A DNA stretch of 63,857 bases from Sphingopyxis sp. LC81. GTDB taxonomy: Bacteria; Pseudomonadota; Alphaproteobacteria; Sphingomonadales; Sphingomonadaceae. The notes below the pieces were generated by a model that was not told where the DNA came from, ran no database searches, and worked only from the letters and a program-made list of their open reading frames with translations. Numbering within the stretch: the stretch's first letter is position 1; each line of letters begins with the position of its first letter. The translations under genes were made by a program, and so were the position numbers. Where the stretch lies: assembly GCF_000756375.1 (NCBI RefSeq), contig NZ_JNFD01000042.1, positions 1 through 63,857 on the forward strand, in the 5' to 3' direction. Below are positions 52,524 to 60,839 of the stretch, in pieces.

Positions 52524-52688
52524 TCCGGCCAAATATCGCTGTCCTACATAACACTGCCACGATAACGGGGTAAGGATGACTATCGCTTCGTTCCCCTCGC
52601 CACGCCGCCTTCCCGATGCGCTCAAACAGCCGACGGGTATCATTATACCGGAGGGGAGTGTGACTTTTGAGACCTTCCGCGGTGCGCG
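52524..52688. other. Intergenic spacer before ybeY
   Basis: The 165 bp contain no credible gene. ybeY has no strong ribosome site at its ATG. GGAGGGGAG occurs about 30 bp upstream, but the frame it would open ends within a dozen codons. No repeat matching the element at 43141-43330 is seen at this end. Confidence 0.4.
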
Positions 52689-53195
52689 ATGCTGAGCGTC
52701 GAAACCCACGCCGCGACGCCGTGGCCCGATCCGCTCGACTGGGAGGTGCGGGCAGGGGAGGCGGTCGCCGCGGCGCTCGCACTGACGCCCTATGCCGAGC
52801 TTGCCGATGCCGCGCCGCTCGTCGAAGTCTCGGTGCGGCTGACCGACGATGCCGAGGTGCACACGCTCAACCGCGATTTTCGTGGGCGTGACAAGCCGAC
52901 CAACGTCCTTTCCTTTCCGCAGGTGCAGGAGGATTTGCTCGAAAGCCTCGCGAACAGCGATGATGGCGAAATCCTGCTCGGCGATATCGTGCTCGCGCGC
53001 GAAACCTGCGCGCGCGAGGCGGAGGAGAAGGGGATTTCGATCGCCGATCATGCGACGCATCTGATCGTCCACGGTACGCTGCATCTCGTCGGTTACGACC
53101 ATATGGACGATCACTCGGCCGCCGCGATGGAGGCGCTCGAGGTGAAAGCGCTTGCATCGCTGGGCATCGCCAATCCATATGCGGAACTCGACTAG
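52689..53195 (+). CDS. ybeY: Endoribonuclease YbeY (rRNA maturation factor)
   Basis: The 168-residue metalloprotein has LNRDFRGRDKPTNVLSFP and the Zn-binding HLIVHGTLHLVGYDH (HxxxHxxxxxH) motif. YbeY acts in 16S rRNA 3'-end maturation and ribosome quality control with the PhoH-like protein. It is directly followed by corC, as in most bacteria. Confidence 0.94.
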   Translation: MLSVETHAATPWPDPLDWEVRAGEAVAAALALTPYAELADAAPLVEVSVRLTDDAEVHTLNRDFRGRDKPTNVLSFPQVQEDLLESLANSDDGEILLGDIVLARETCAREAEEKGISIADHATHLIVHGTLHLVGYDHMDDHSAAAMEALEVKALASLGIANPYAELD

Positions 53196-53213
53196 CAGGG
53201 AAACGACACGCAC

Positions 53214-54158
53214 ATGCCCGACGACCAGGGATCTTCGAGCCGATCGGAAGAGGACAGTAGTAGACCCGGACTATTGTCCGGGCTGAAGAATCTTTTGTTC
53301 GGCGGCGACAAGGAACCGTCGCTGCGCGAGCAGATCGAAGAGGTCATCGACGAGGCTGAGGAAGAGGGGCAGGAACGGCGCGGTAGCAGCGTCGTCGGCG
53401 ACCTGTCGCAGACCGAGCGCAAGATGCTGCGCAACCTCCTCCACTTCGGCGAGCAGACCGTCGACGATGTCGCGGTGCCGCGTGCCGACATCATCGCCAT
53501 CCCCGAAAGCGCGAGCTTTGCCGAAATCGTCGCCTTGTTCGCCGAAGCCGGGCACAGCCGCCTGCCGGTCTATCGCGAGAATCTCGACGAGGTCGTCGGC
53601 ATGATCCACGTCAAGGACGTGTTCGCCGTGCTTGCCGAGGGGCGCACGCCGCCGCCCTTGCTCGACCTCATTCGCCAGCCGCTTTACGTCCCGCAATCGA
53701 TGGGCGTGCTCGACCTGCTCGCCGAGATGCGCGCGAAACGCACCCACCTTGCGATCGTCATCGACGAATATTCGGGCACCGAGGGGCTGCTGACGATCGA
53801 GGATCTGGTCGAGGAGATCGTCGGCGAGATCGAGGACGAGCATGACGACGAGCCGACCGCGCTGTTCGCGCCCGGCGAGGGCGGATGCTGGGAAGCCGAC
53901 GCGCGCGCCGAGCTCGACGATGTCGGCGAGGCGATCGACCCGCGGCTCGCCGAGATCGAGGAGGATGTCGACACGCTGGGCGGCCTCGCCGCCGTGCTTG
54001 CGGGCCATGTCCCCGAGGTCGGGGAAATCCTCGTCCACCCGAGCGGCTGGCGCATCGAGGTGACCGAGGCCGACGAACGCCGCGTCCACCGCCTGCGGCT
54101 CCACCCGCCGGTGATCGTCGATCTTGAGGCGCCGTCGGACCGGTCCGACGAGTTCTGA
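53214..54158 (+). CDS. corC: CorC/YbeX hemolysin-family CBS-domain protein
   Basis: The 314-residue cytoplasmic protein has two CBS domains (MIHVKDVFAVLAEG and THLAIVIDEYSGTEGLLTIEDLVEEIVGEIEDEHD) and a C-terminal transporter-associated CorC domain. It is implicated in Mg/Co homeostasis and ribosome stress. It follows ybeY by 18 bp. The apolipoprotein N-acyltransferase gene that often comes next is absent. Confidence 0.92.
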   Translation: MPDDQGSSSRSEEDSSRPGLLSGLKNLLFGGDKEPSLREQIEEVIDEAEEEGQERRGSSVVGDLSQTERKMLRNLLHFGEQTVDDVAVPRADIIAIPESASFAEIVALFAEAGHSRLPVYRENLDEVVGMIHVKDVFAVLAEGRTPPPLLDLIRQPLYVPQSMGVLDLLAEMRAKRTHLAIVIDEYSGTEGLLTIEDLVEEIVGEIEDEHDDEPTALFAPGEGGCWEADARAELDDVGEAIDPRLAEIEEDVDTLGGLAAVLAGHVPEVGEILVHPSGWRIEVTEADERRVHRLRLHPPVIVDLEAPSDRSDEF

Positions 54159-54199
54159 CGCAATTGCCTTTGGCCGCCTGAACGACTAGCGCAGGCGCG

Positions 54200-55357
54200 A
54201 TGGACGTCTCCGACCTTCGCATCGCCCTGTTCAGCGGCAATTACAACATGACCACCGACGGCGCGAACAAGGCGCTGAACCGCTTGGTCGGCTATCTTCT
54301 GGCGCATGGCGCCGCGGTTCGCGTCTATTCGCCGACCGTCGCCCATCCGGCTTTTGAGCCGACGGGCGATCTGGTCAGCGTGCCTTCGGTCGCGATTCCG
54401 GGGCGCAGCGAATATCGCATTCCAGTGTCCTTCTCGTCGCGGGTCCGCGAAGATATCACCGCTTTCGCGCCCAATATCGTCCATATCTCCAGCCCCGACC
54501 GCGTGGCGCGGCAGGCGGCGGCGTGGGCGCGGCGCCGGCGGCTCCCGGTCGCCTGTTCGGTGCACACGCGCTTCGAAACCTACGTCCGCTATTATAATCT
54601 GTCGTTCCTCGAACCCGTGATGGTCGCCTGGCTGCGCAAGCTTTACCGCAAGTGCGATGCGCTGATCGCGCCGTCCGAAAGCTTTGCGCAGGTGCTGCGC
54701 GAACAGCGGATGAACTACGACATCGGCATCTGGACCCGCGGCGTCGAGCAGTCGGTTTTCAATCCCGGTCGCCGCGACATGGCATGGCGCCGCTCGCTCG
54801 GGATCGAGGACGATGTGCCCGCGATCGCCTTTCTTGGGCGACTGGTGATGGAAAAGGGGCTCGACGTCTTTGCCGATGCGATCGACGTGCTCCAGCGGCG
54901 CGGGGTGCCGCACAAGGTCGTCGTGATCGGCGAGGGCCCCGCGGGCGAATGGTTCGAATCGCGCCTGCCCAACGCCAATTTCGTCGGCTTCCAGGGCGGC
55001 GCGGATCTCGCGCATGCGCTCGCCTCGTGCGACATTTTCTTCAATCCGTCGGTGACCGAGACCTTCGGCAATGTGACCCTGGAGGCGATGGCGTGCGGCC
55101 TGCCCGTCGTCGCGGCGCGCGCGACGGGGAGCGCGAGCATCGTCAAGCATGGCCAGACCGGCTATCTCGTCGCCCCGGGTTCGATCACCGGCTTTGCCGA
55201 CCATCTCCAGCGCTATTGCCGCGATATCCAGCTGCGCGCCGAACATGGTGCGGCGGCGGTGCTCGAAAGCGGCGCCTATCAATGGGATGCGATCAACCAG
55301 GCGGTCGCCGACACCTATATCCGCCTGATCCGCCAGAAACAGCGGCGCCGGGGCTGA
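54200..55357 (+). CDS. GT4-family glycosyltransferase (alpha-mannosyltransferase-like)
   Basis: The 385-residue retaining GT-B enzyme has an N-terminal acceptor domain (ALFSGNYNMTTDGANKALNRLVGYL) and a C-terminal donor-binding domain with FLGRLVMEKGLD, and FFNPSVTETFGNVTLEAMACGLPVVAA holding the EX7E-type motif. It resembles MgtA/GT4 mannosyl- or glucuronosyl-transferases that glycosylate lipids such as diacylglycerol or ceramide. A glycosphingolipid role would suit a sphingomonad but is not shown. Confidence 0.88.
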   Translation: MDVSDLRIALFSGNYNMTTDGANKALNRLVGYLLAHGAAVRVYSPTVAHPAFEPTGDLVSVPSVAIPGRSEYRIPVSFSSRVREDITAFAPNIVHISSPDRVARQAAAWARRRRLPVACSVHTRFETYVRYYNLSFLEPVMVAWLRKLYRKCDALIAPSESFAQVLREQRMNYDIGIWTRGVEQSVFNPGRRDMAWRRSLGIEDDVPAIAFLGRLVMEKGLDVFADAIDVLQRRGVPHKVVVIGEGPAGEWFESRLPNANFVGFQGGADLAHALASCDIFFNPSVTETFGNVTLEAMACGLPVVAARATGSASIVKHGQTGYLVAPGSITGFADHLQRYCRDIQLRAEHGAAAVLESGAYQWDAINQAVADTYIRLIRQKQRRRG

Positions 55358-55364
55358 GCGGCCG

Positions 55365-56684
55365 ATGGCCGGGGACCTGTTCGGCGAAGATGTGCCCGAG
55401 GCGAAGCAGGGCGGTGCGACCGGGCCTGTCCCGCTCGCTGAGCGACTGCGCCCCCGCACGCTCGCCGATGTCGTCGGGCAGGAACATCTGACCGGTCCCG
55501 AAGGCGCGATCGGCCGTATGGTCGCGGCGGGCCAATTGTCGTCGATCATCCTTTGGGGTCCGCCGGGCACGGGTAAGACGACGATCGCGCGGCTGCTCGC
55601 CGAAGCCGTGGGGATGCGCTTCGCACCGCTGTCGGCGGTCTTCTCGGGCGTCGCCGACCTCCGGCAAGCCTTCGCCGATGCCGAGAAGATGGCGGCGGCG
55701 GGCAAGCGCACCCTGCTTTTCGTCGACGAGATCCACCGTTTCAATCGCGCCCAGCAGGACGGCTTCCTGCCCTATGTCGAACGCGGCACTGTCGTGCTCG
55801 TCGGCGCGACGACCGAGAACCCCAGCTTCGCGCTCAACGCGGCGCTGCTGTCGCGGGCGCAGGTGCTGGTGCTGAACCGCTTGGGCGAAGACGCGCTGGC
55901 GACGCTGGTCGAGCGCGCGGAGGCCGAAGTCGGCCGCGCGTTGCCTGTCACCGACGACGCCAGGGCGGCGCTGATCTCGAGCGCCGATGGCGACGGCCGC
56001 TTCCTGCTCAACCAGGTCGAAACCTTGTTCGCGACCGCGATCGACGCCCCGCTCGATCCCGCCGAACTCGCGCAGTTCCTGCATCGCCGCATGCCGGTCT
56101 ACGACAAGGACCGCGACGGCCATTATAATCTGATCTCGGCGCTGCATAAGGCGCTGCGCGGATCGGATCCGCAGGCGTCGCTCTACTGGCTCGCGCGCAT
56201 GCTCGTCGCGGGCGAGGAGCCGCTTTACGTCCTGCGCCGAATCGTCCGGTTCGCGAGCGAAGATATTGGCCTCGCCGACCCGCAAGCGCTGGTGCAGTGC
56301 CTCGCCGCCAAGGACGCCTATCAGTTCCTCGGCTCGCCCGAAGGCGAGCTCGCGATCGTGCAGGCGTGCCTCTATTGCGCGACCGCCCCCAAGTCGAACG
56401 CCGCCTATGCAGCACAGAAAGCGGCATGGGCCGCGGCCCGCGAAACCGGCAGCCTCGCGCCGCCCGCCAATATCCTGAACGCCCCGACCAAGCTGATGAA
56501 AGACTTGGGTTATGGCGAGGGCTACAGCTACGACCATGATGCGCCCGACGGCTTTTCGGGCGACAATTATTGGCCGGACGGCATGGTGCCGGCCGATTTC
56601 TATCGCCCCGTCGACCGCGGTTTCGAAAAGCGGATCGCCGAACGCCTCGCCTGGTGGGACGAACGGCGCCGCGCGAAGGACTGA
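55365..56684 (+). CDS. rarA: Replication-associated recombination protein RarA (MgsA)
   Basis: The 439-residue AAA+ ATPase has Walker A GPPGTGKTTIARLL, Walker B LLFVDEIHRFN, the ATTENPSF sensor motif, and the C-terminal MgsA tetramerisation domain (IVRFASEDIGLADP, YLPD-like KDLGYGEGYSYDHD). It acts at stalled replication forks. It begins 7 bp after the glycosyltransferase gene. Confidence 0.95.
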   Translation: MAGDLFGEDVPEAKQGGATGPVPLAERLRPRTLADVVGQEHLTGPEGAIGRMVAAGQLSSIILWGPPGTGKTTIARLLAEAVGMRFAPLSAVFSGVADLRQAFADAEKMAAAGKRTLLFVDEIHRFNRAQQDGFLPYVERGTVVLVGATTENPSFALNAALLSRAQVLVLNRLGEDALATLVERAEAEVGRALPVTDDARAALISSADGDGRFLLNQVETLFATAIDAPLDPAELAQFLHRRMPVYDKDRDGHYNLISALHKALRGSDPQASLYWLARMLVAGEEPLYVLRRIVRFASEDIGLADPQALVQCLAAKDAYQFLGSPEGELAIVQACLYCATAPKSNAAYAAQKAAWAAARETGSLAPPANILNAPTKLMKDLGYGEGYSYDHDAPDGFSGDNYWPDGMVPADFYRPVDRGFEKRIAERLAWWDERRRAKD

Positions 56685-56760
56685 CGCCGGCCTTGCCTCG
56701 TTGGACGCATGAGTATAGTTTTGGGACAAGTCGGGTCGCGCCGGAACTGGGGTAGTCATC

Positions 56761-57507
56761 ATGGCATTGGCGCTTGTCCTTGCCGCTGCAGCGACACCGA
56801 TCCTGTCCTGTCCAGGCGGCACTATCGAAACGAAATGCACCGCCGCGGAGGTGACGGCGAAGATCGCGCTGACCCGCGCGCGCGTCACCAATATCGCGCA
56901 GCGATGCCTCTACGACTTCGGCGGGAAATGCAGCGTCGAAGCGAGCGGACGGATCAACGGCCGCGATCCCGGCACCAGCTTGCTCTGGCAGAAAATGCGC
57001 CTCGCGCCGCGCGACGGGCCGCTGGCGCGGATGCTTGTGCTGCTGTCGCAGGACAAGGCAGGGAAGGCGGCGCTTGCGGGGTTCGCCGAAAGCTCGGGAT
57101 CGATCGGAACGCCCGATCTGGTGCTGGACGATGACAAGCGCCGGATGGTCCATGTCGGCGGTACGCTGGCTGGCAGCGGCGGGGGCAACGCCGATGCGCT
57201 GTTCGTCAGCGAGACCGCCGCGCCCAAATGGCGCCGCGTCGACCTGTCCGACTGGTCGGAGCAGGGTGGCAAGCTGCTGCCGACGGGCTATTGGCTGCGT
57301 GGGCCCGCGCAATTCGCCTTCGACGAGATGTTCGTCTCGGTGCCCGTGGCGCGCGACGGCGACGGCAATTGCTGCCCGCGCGGCGGCAACGCCTTCTATG
57401 ATCTCGATATTCAGGACGACCGGCTGGTGTTGACGCGCCTGCGCTTCCAGCCCATGCAGCCACTGGGGCGCGACATAGAGGTCACCGCCGGGACATTGGA
57501 AGACTGA
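56761..57507 (+). CDS. Hypothetical secreted cysteine-containing protein
   Basis: The 248-residue protein has a signal peptide (MALALVLAAAATPILS) and cysteines at CPGG, KCTA, RCLYD, KCSVE and NCCPRGGN, which suggest disulfides in the periplasm. No known motif is recognised. It follows rarA by 76 bp and precedes a YjbR gene by 13 bp. Confidence 0.8.
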   Translation: MALALVLAAAATPILSCPGGTIETKCTAAEVTAKIALTRARVTNIAQRCLYDFGGKCSVEASGRINGRDPGTSLLWQKMRLAPRDGPLARMLVLLSQDKAGKAALAGFAESSGSIGTPDLVLDDDKRRMVHVGGTLAGSGGGNADALFVSETAAPKWRRVDLSDWSEQGGKLLPTGYWLRGPAQFAFDEMFVSVPVARDGDGNCCPRGGNAFYDLDIQDDRLVLTRLRFQPMQPLGRDIEVTAGTLED

Positions 57508-57520
57508 TCTGCACCGGGAT

Positions 57521-57874
57521 ATGGCGCTGACCTTCGACAGTTGGGACGATGTGGTCGCGTTCGCGTGCGCGCTTCCCGATGTCGAAATGCTTTCCTTTTA
57601 TGGCACCCCCTGTCCGAAGCTCAACGGCAAGGCGCTCGCCTCGCCGGGACGCGAGCCCGGCAGTTTTGCCGTGATGTGCAAGCCCGACGAAAAGGAAATC
57701 CTGCTTGAAACCGATCCCGACACCTTCTGGCAAACCCCGCATTATGAAGGCTGGCACGCGCTGCTCGTCCGCTTCGGGTCGGACGATCCCGATCGCGTCG
57801 CCGATGTCATCCGCCGGGCCTGGTGGGATCGCGCCAAGAAAGCGCAGCGGCAGGCTCTTGGCGATCGCCCCTGA
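57521..57874 (+). CDS. MmcQ/YjbR family protein
   Basis: The 117-residue cytoplasmic protein has the YjbR pattern: FACALPDVEMLSFYG, PKLNGKALAS and WHALLVRFGSDDPDRVADVIRRAW. These proteins adopt a CyaY-like/DNA-binding fold of unknown role. The 3' end overlaps the next gene by 17 bp. Confidence 0.9.
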   Translation: MALTFDSWDDVVAFACALPDVEMLSFYGTPCPKLNGKALASPGREPGSFAVMCKPDEKEILLETDPDTFWQTPHYEGWHALLVRFGSDDPDRVADVIRRAWWDRAKKAQRQALGDRP

Positions 57875-59225
57875 CCTGCTGCGTGTCCTCGGCGCCGCGT
57901 TCCTTGCCGGTGCCGTGCCCGCAGCGGCGCAGGCGCCGAAACCCAATGCCGAGCTGAACCGCGCATGGGCGGCGGGTTATCGCGCGGCCTTTGTCTGCTC
58001 GTCGCTGTGGAACGGTGCGGGCAAGCCGATCGAGGCGATCGAACGCGACGAACTCACGGGCATCTATCCCGAGATCGAGGCCGATGTCCGCGCGCTGAAG
58101 GCCGATATCGATGCCGAGGCGAAGCGGGTGAGCGTTCGCTATCGCGACGACATGCCCCCGCGGATCGCGGAATGGAGCGGGCGCGCAGGCTGCGTCACCC
58201 TGCCGATCGGCGCGCAGCCGGCGGCGATGCCCGCCGCCGACCACCGCGCTGACCTCGACGCCCGGCCGTGGCCGATTGGCGACAAGGATGCGCGCCGGCC
58301 GGTCCCGAAGGGCATGAGCAGGTTCGAGCAGACGGCAACGAACATGGACGGGTTTGGCGGCCGCACGAGTTCGCTGCTGATCGTCAAAAACGGCCGGATC
58401 GCATTCGAACATTATTGGGGCGGGCACGATCTTCACACCGCGCAGCGCACTTTCTCGGTTGCCAAATCGATGGCCGCGACCTTGATCGGCCATGCGGTGC
58501 AGCAGGGCTCGATCGACGTGACGAAGCCCGCGTTGATCGCCGAGTGGCAGTCGCCGGGCGACGCGCGCGCGGCGATCACGACCGAGCAGCTGATGCGCAT
58601 GGCGAGCGGCCTGACCAGCGACACCGCGGGCAACCGCAGCGACGCCATCTATATGGGCGGCGCATCGGTGCGCCAGTGGACCACGCAATGGCCGCTGCTC
58701 AACCCGCCTAACACGCGCTATCGCTATGCGAACAACGACACACTGCTCGCGACATTGTCGCTGAAGGCCGCGCTGCAAAAGGCAGGCGCGCCGCTCGATC
58801 CCGCCGCCTTCTTTGACCGGCTCGGCATGACGCGCACCTTCGTCGAACATGACAAGGACGGCGACTATATCTTGTCGAGCCAGGTGTGGACCACGGCGCG
58901 CGACCTCGCGCGGCTGGGCCTCCTCTATCAGAACGACGGGATGTGGCAGGGCGAGCGCTTGCTCCCCGCCGACTGGCGCCGCTTCGTCACGACGCCCAGC
59001 GGGCCGCAGCCCGACGGCGCGTTCGGCTATGGTGCGGGCTTCTGGTTGCTGGGCAAGTCGGACGGCGTGCCCGCCGATGCCTTCGGCGGCTTTGGCAACC
59101 GCGGTCAATATGTCATCGTCATCCCGTCACGCGAACTGGTGATCGTGCGGCAGGGTTATGACGACGACAAGACCCGGCTCGACATCGCAAAGCTCGTCAA
59201 GGCGATCGTTGCGGCTGACCGCTGA
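57858..59225 (+). CDS. Secreted serine hydrolase, class C beta-lactamase fold
   Basis: The 455-residue protein starts at TTG with a hydrophobic leader (LLRVLGAAFLAGAVPAAAQ). An in-frame ATG far upstream would put a non-signal peptide in front. An N-terminal region of about 130 residues is followed by the catalytic fold with SVAK (SxxK) and YAN (YxN). The usual HGG is replaced by GNRGQ, so the third motif is altered. It resembles 6-aminohexanoate-oligomer hydrolase relatives and CubicO-type proteins. The substrate is unknown. Confidence 0.85.
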   Translation: MAIAPDLLRVLGAAFLAGAVPAAAQAPKPNAELNRAWAAGYRAAFVCSSLWNGAGKPIEAIERDELTGIYPEIEADVRALKADIDAEAKRVSVRYRDDMPPRIAEWSGRAGCVTLPIGAQPAAMPAADHRADLDARPWPIGDKDARRPVPKGMSRFEQTATNMDGFGGRTSSLLIVKNGRIAFEHYWGGHDLHTAQRTFSVAKSMAATLIGHAVQQGSIDVTKPALIAEWQSPGDARAAITTEQLMRMASGLTSDTAGNRSDAIYMGGASVRQWTTQWPLLNPPNTRYRYANNDTLLATLSLKAALQKAGAPLDPAAFFDRLGMTRTFVEHDKDGDYILSSQVWTTARDLARLGLLYQNDGMWQGERLLPADWRRFVTTPSGPQPDGAFGYGAGFWLLGKSDGVPADAFGGFGNRGQYVIVIPSRELVIVRQGYDDDKTRLDIAKLVKAIVAADR

Positions 59226-59642
59226 TCATTCGAAGGGCGGGTAACGCTCGAACGCGGGCAGGTCGTTCAGCTTTTCCATCCAGCCGATGCGTTCGGCGGT
59301 CTGGATTTGCGCCTGCGCGGGGATGAGGTCGGGATCGTCGAGCGTCGCGGTCTGCACGTCGATCTGGCCCGGAAAGATCGCCTCGTTCGAATAGAAGAGC
59401 CCGGTGCCGCAATCGGCGCAGAAATGGCGGCGGCCATGCTCGGACGAGGCGTAGATCTTCGCCGTGCCATCGATCTCGATTTCATCGTTTCCGACGAGCG
59501 CCCAGCCGACGAGCGGTGCGCCCGAGTGGCGGCGGCAGTCGCTGCAATGGCACAGCGCATGATGCTGCACCGCGGTGGTCATCGAATAACGGATCGCGCC
59601 GCAATGGCATTGACCGCTGGCACGGGGGGCTTGCTCGCTCAT
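59226..59642 (-). CDS. GFA (CENP-V/Gfa) family protein
   Basis: The 138-residue zinc protein has the Gfa motifs CHCGAIRY, CHCSDCRRHSG and CADCGTGLFY. An upstream in-frame ATG would add 26 residues, but AGAGGAGAA points to the chosen start. Family members include a formaldehyde-activating enzyme described from Paracoccus, but most are uncharacterised. It converges on the serine hydrolase gene with no gap. Confidence 0.9.
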   Translation of the reverse strand: MSEQAPRASGQCHCGAIRYSMTTAVQHHALCHCSDCRRHSGAPLVGWALVGNDEIEIDGTAKIYASSEHGRRHFCADCGTGLFYSNEAIFPGQIDVQTATLDDPDLIPAQAQIQTAERIGWMEKLNDLPAFERYPPFE

Positions 59643-59853
59643 CACTTTATTCTCCTCTGGGAAATTGGAATGAGAACATAGCATAAACATATATTGTTGG
59701 GAATTTTTGAATCGCGGCAACGATCAAGGGTTTCCGCCGCTACCGCTCGGCGATTTATTTCTTCGTTAACCTTGTTGTGGCAAGTCGACCTTGCGGGAGG
59801 GCGCTAGCGATAATGCACGGGACGCCCAGTCTCTATTGCCTTGGGGATGATTG

Positions 59854-60819
59854 ATGCGATCCAGCCTACGCGCCATTGCGCCGGAAGTTGTCATCACTGG
59901 CATAATGCTGGCTGTAATGCTCCTTTTGTCGGTAGCTTTCAATTTGCCCATCGTGGCGCCATCCGGCGGCCGCGCCGCTTTCGTCGGCGTTCATTACCTC
60001 TATCCGCTGATCGGCGTGGCGCTCCTTGGCATTTCGACCTTCATCGCGGGCAAACGCGACGTTGCGATCAGCTTTTTCATCGCGCTCCCCTGCTACGTCG
60101 CCATCCTGTTCGCTCACTTCAACATCAAACTGTGGATACCTCACATAAATCCTGTGCTTTACGACGAGTTTTACTGGAAGACGGACCAGATGGTGCGCCC
60201 GATTGTCGACGCATGCATTTATGTCCGGGAAAATCTGTTCGGGTTCGTGACCTTTGAATCGAACTTCTACATGCTGTCGTTCATCGGCCTGTTCTATACC
60301 AGCTTCCTTTATCACGCGATGAAGACCCCCGCCTATTTCCGGACCCTGGTGGTGGCCGTCCTGCTCGTGCAATCGCTCGGCGCGATCGCCTATCTTGTAG
60401 CACCGGCGGTCGGACCGTTCATCTATGAGCGTGGAATCGACCCGATCGTCACGCCCGGTCAAATCGGCATGCTGGAGTTCTACCGCAGTTCGGTTACGGG
60501 CGGCCCCGAGTGGCTGGCACAATATGGCGGTGCCGAATTCACCGCGGGCCTCGCAGCAATGCCGTCGCTACACGCTGCTGGAGCCTTCCTCTTTTTCCTG
60601 TTCGCGTGGAAACACGGCCGGATCCTTCTGCCGCTCTATTCGGCAATTCTCTTCTTCATCCTGGTAACCTCGATTGCCACCCGCTGGCATTATGTCATCG
60701 ATGTGCCGATCGGTATTGTGCTGGCATGGGGCTGTCTCTGGCTCGCCGAACGGATTGTTGATGTCGAGAAAGTGGAAACGGCCGAGCCGGTCGGATATGT
60801 GGTGCCAGCGACCGCCTGA
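59854..60819 (+). CDS. PAP2/Aur1-like membrane phosphatase or inositol-phosphotransferase
   Basis: The 321-residue protein has about seven transmembrane helices and the PAP2 motifs MPSLHAAGA (C2) and RWHYVIDVPIGIV (C3). The C2 Ser-x-His and C3 R-x-H-x4-D pattern is that of the PAP2_3 group, which includes inositol-phosphorylceramide synthases of the Aur1 type. A sphingolipid head-group transferase is possible in a sphingomonad, but a lipid phosphatase is equally supported. The start follows GGGGA. Confidence 0.8.
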   Translation: MRSSLRAIAPEVVITGIMLAVMLLLSVAFNLPIVAPSGGRAAFVGVHYLYPLIGVALLGISTFIAGKRDVAISFFIALPCYVAILFAHFNIKLWIPHINPVLYDEFYWKTDQMVRPIVDACIYVRENLFGFVTFESNFYMLSFIGLFYTSFLYHAMKTPAYFRTLVVAVLLVQSLGAIAYLVAPAVGPFIYERGIDPIVTPGQIGMLEFYRSSVTGGPEWLAQYGGAEFTAGLAAMPSLHAAGAFLFFLFAWKHGRILLPLYSAILFFILVTSIATRWHYVIDVPIGIVLAWGCLWLAERIVDVEKVETAEPVGYVVPATA

Positions 60820-60839
60820 TCGTCTTCCGATCACCAGAA

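Noticed and set aside
52660..52690. A GTG start for ybeY just after GGAGGGGAG
   Set aside because: That frame meets TGA within a dozen codons; the ATG at 52689 is the only start that keeps the YbeY frame.
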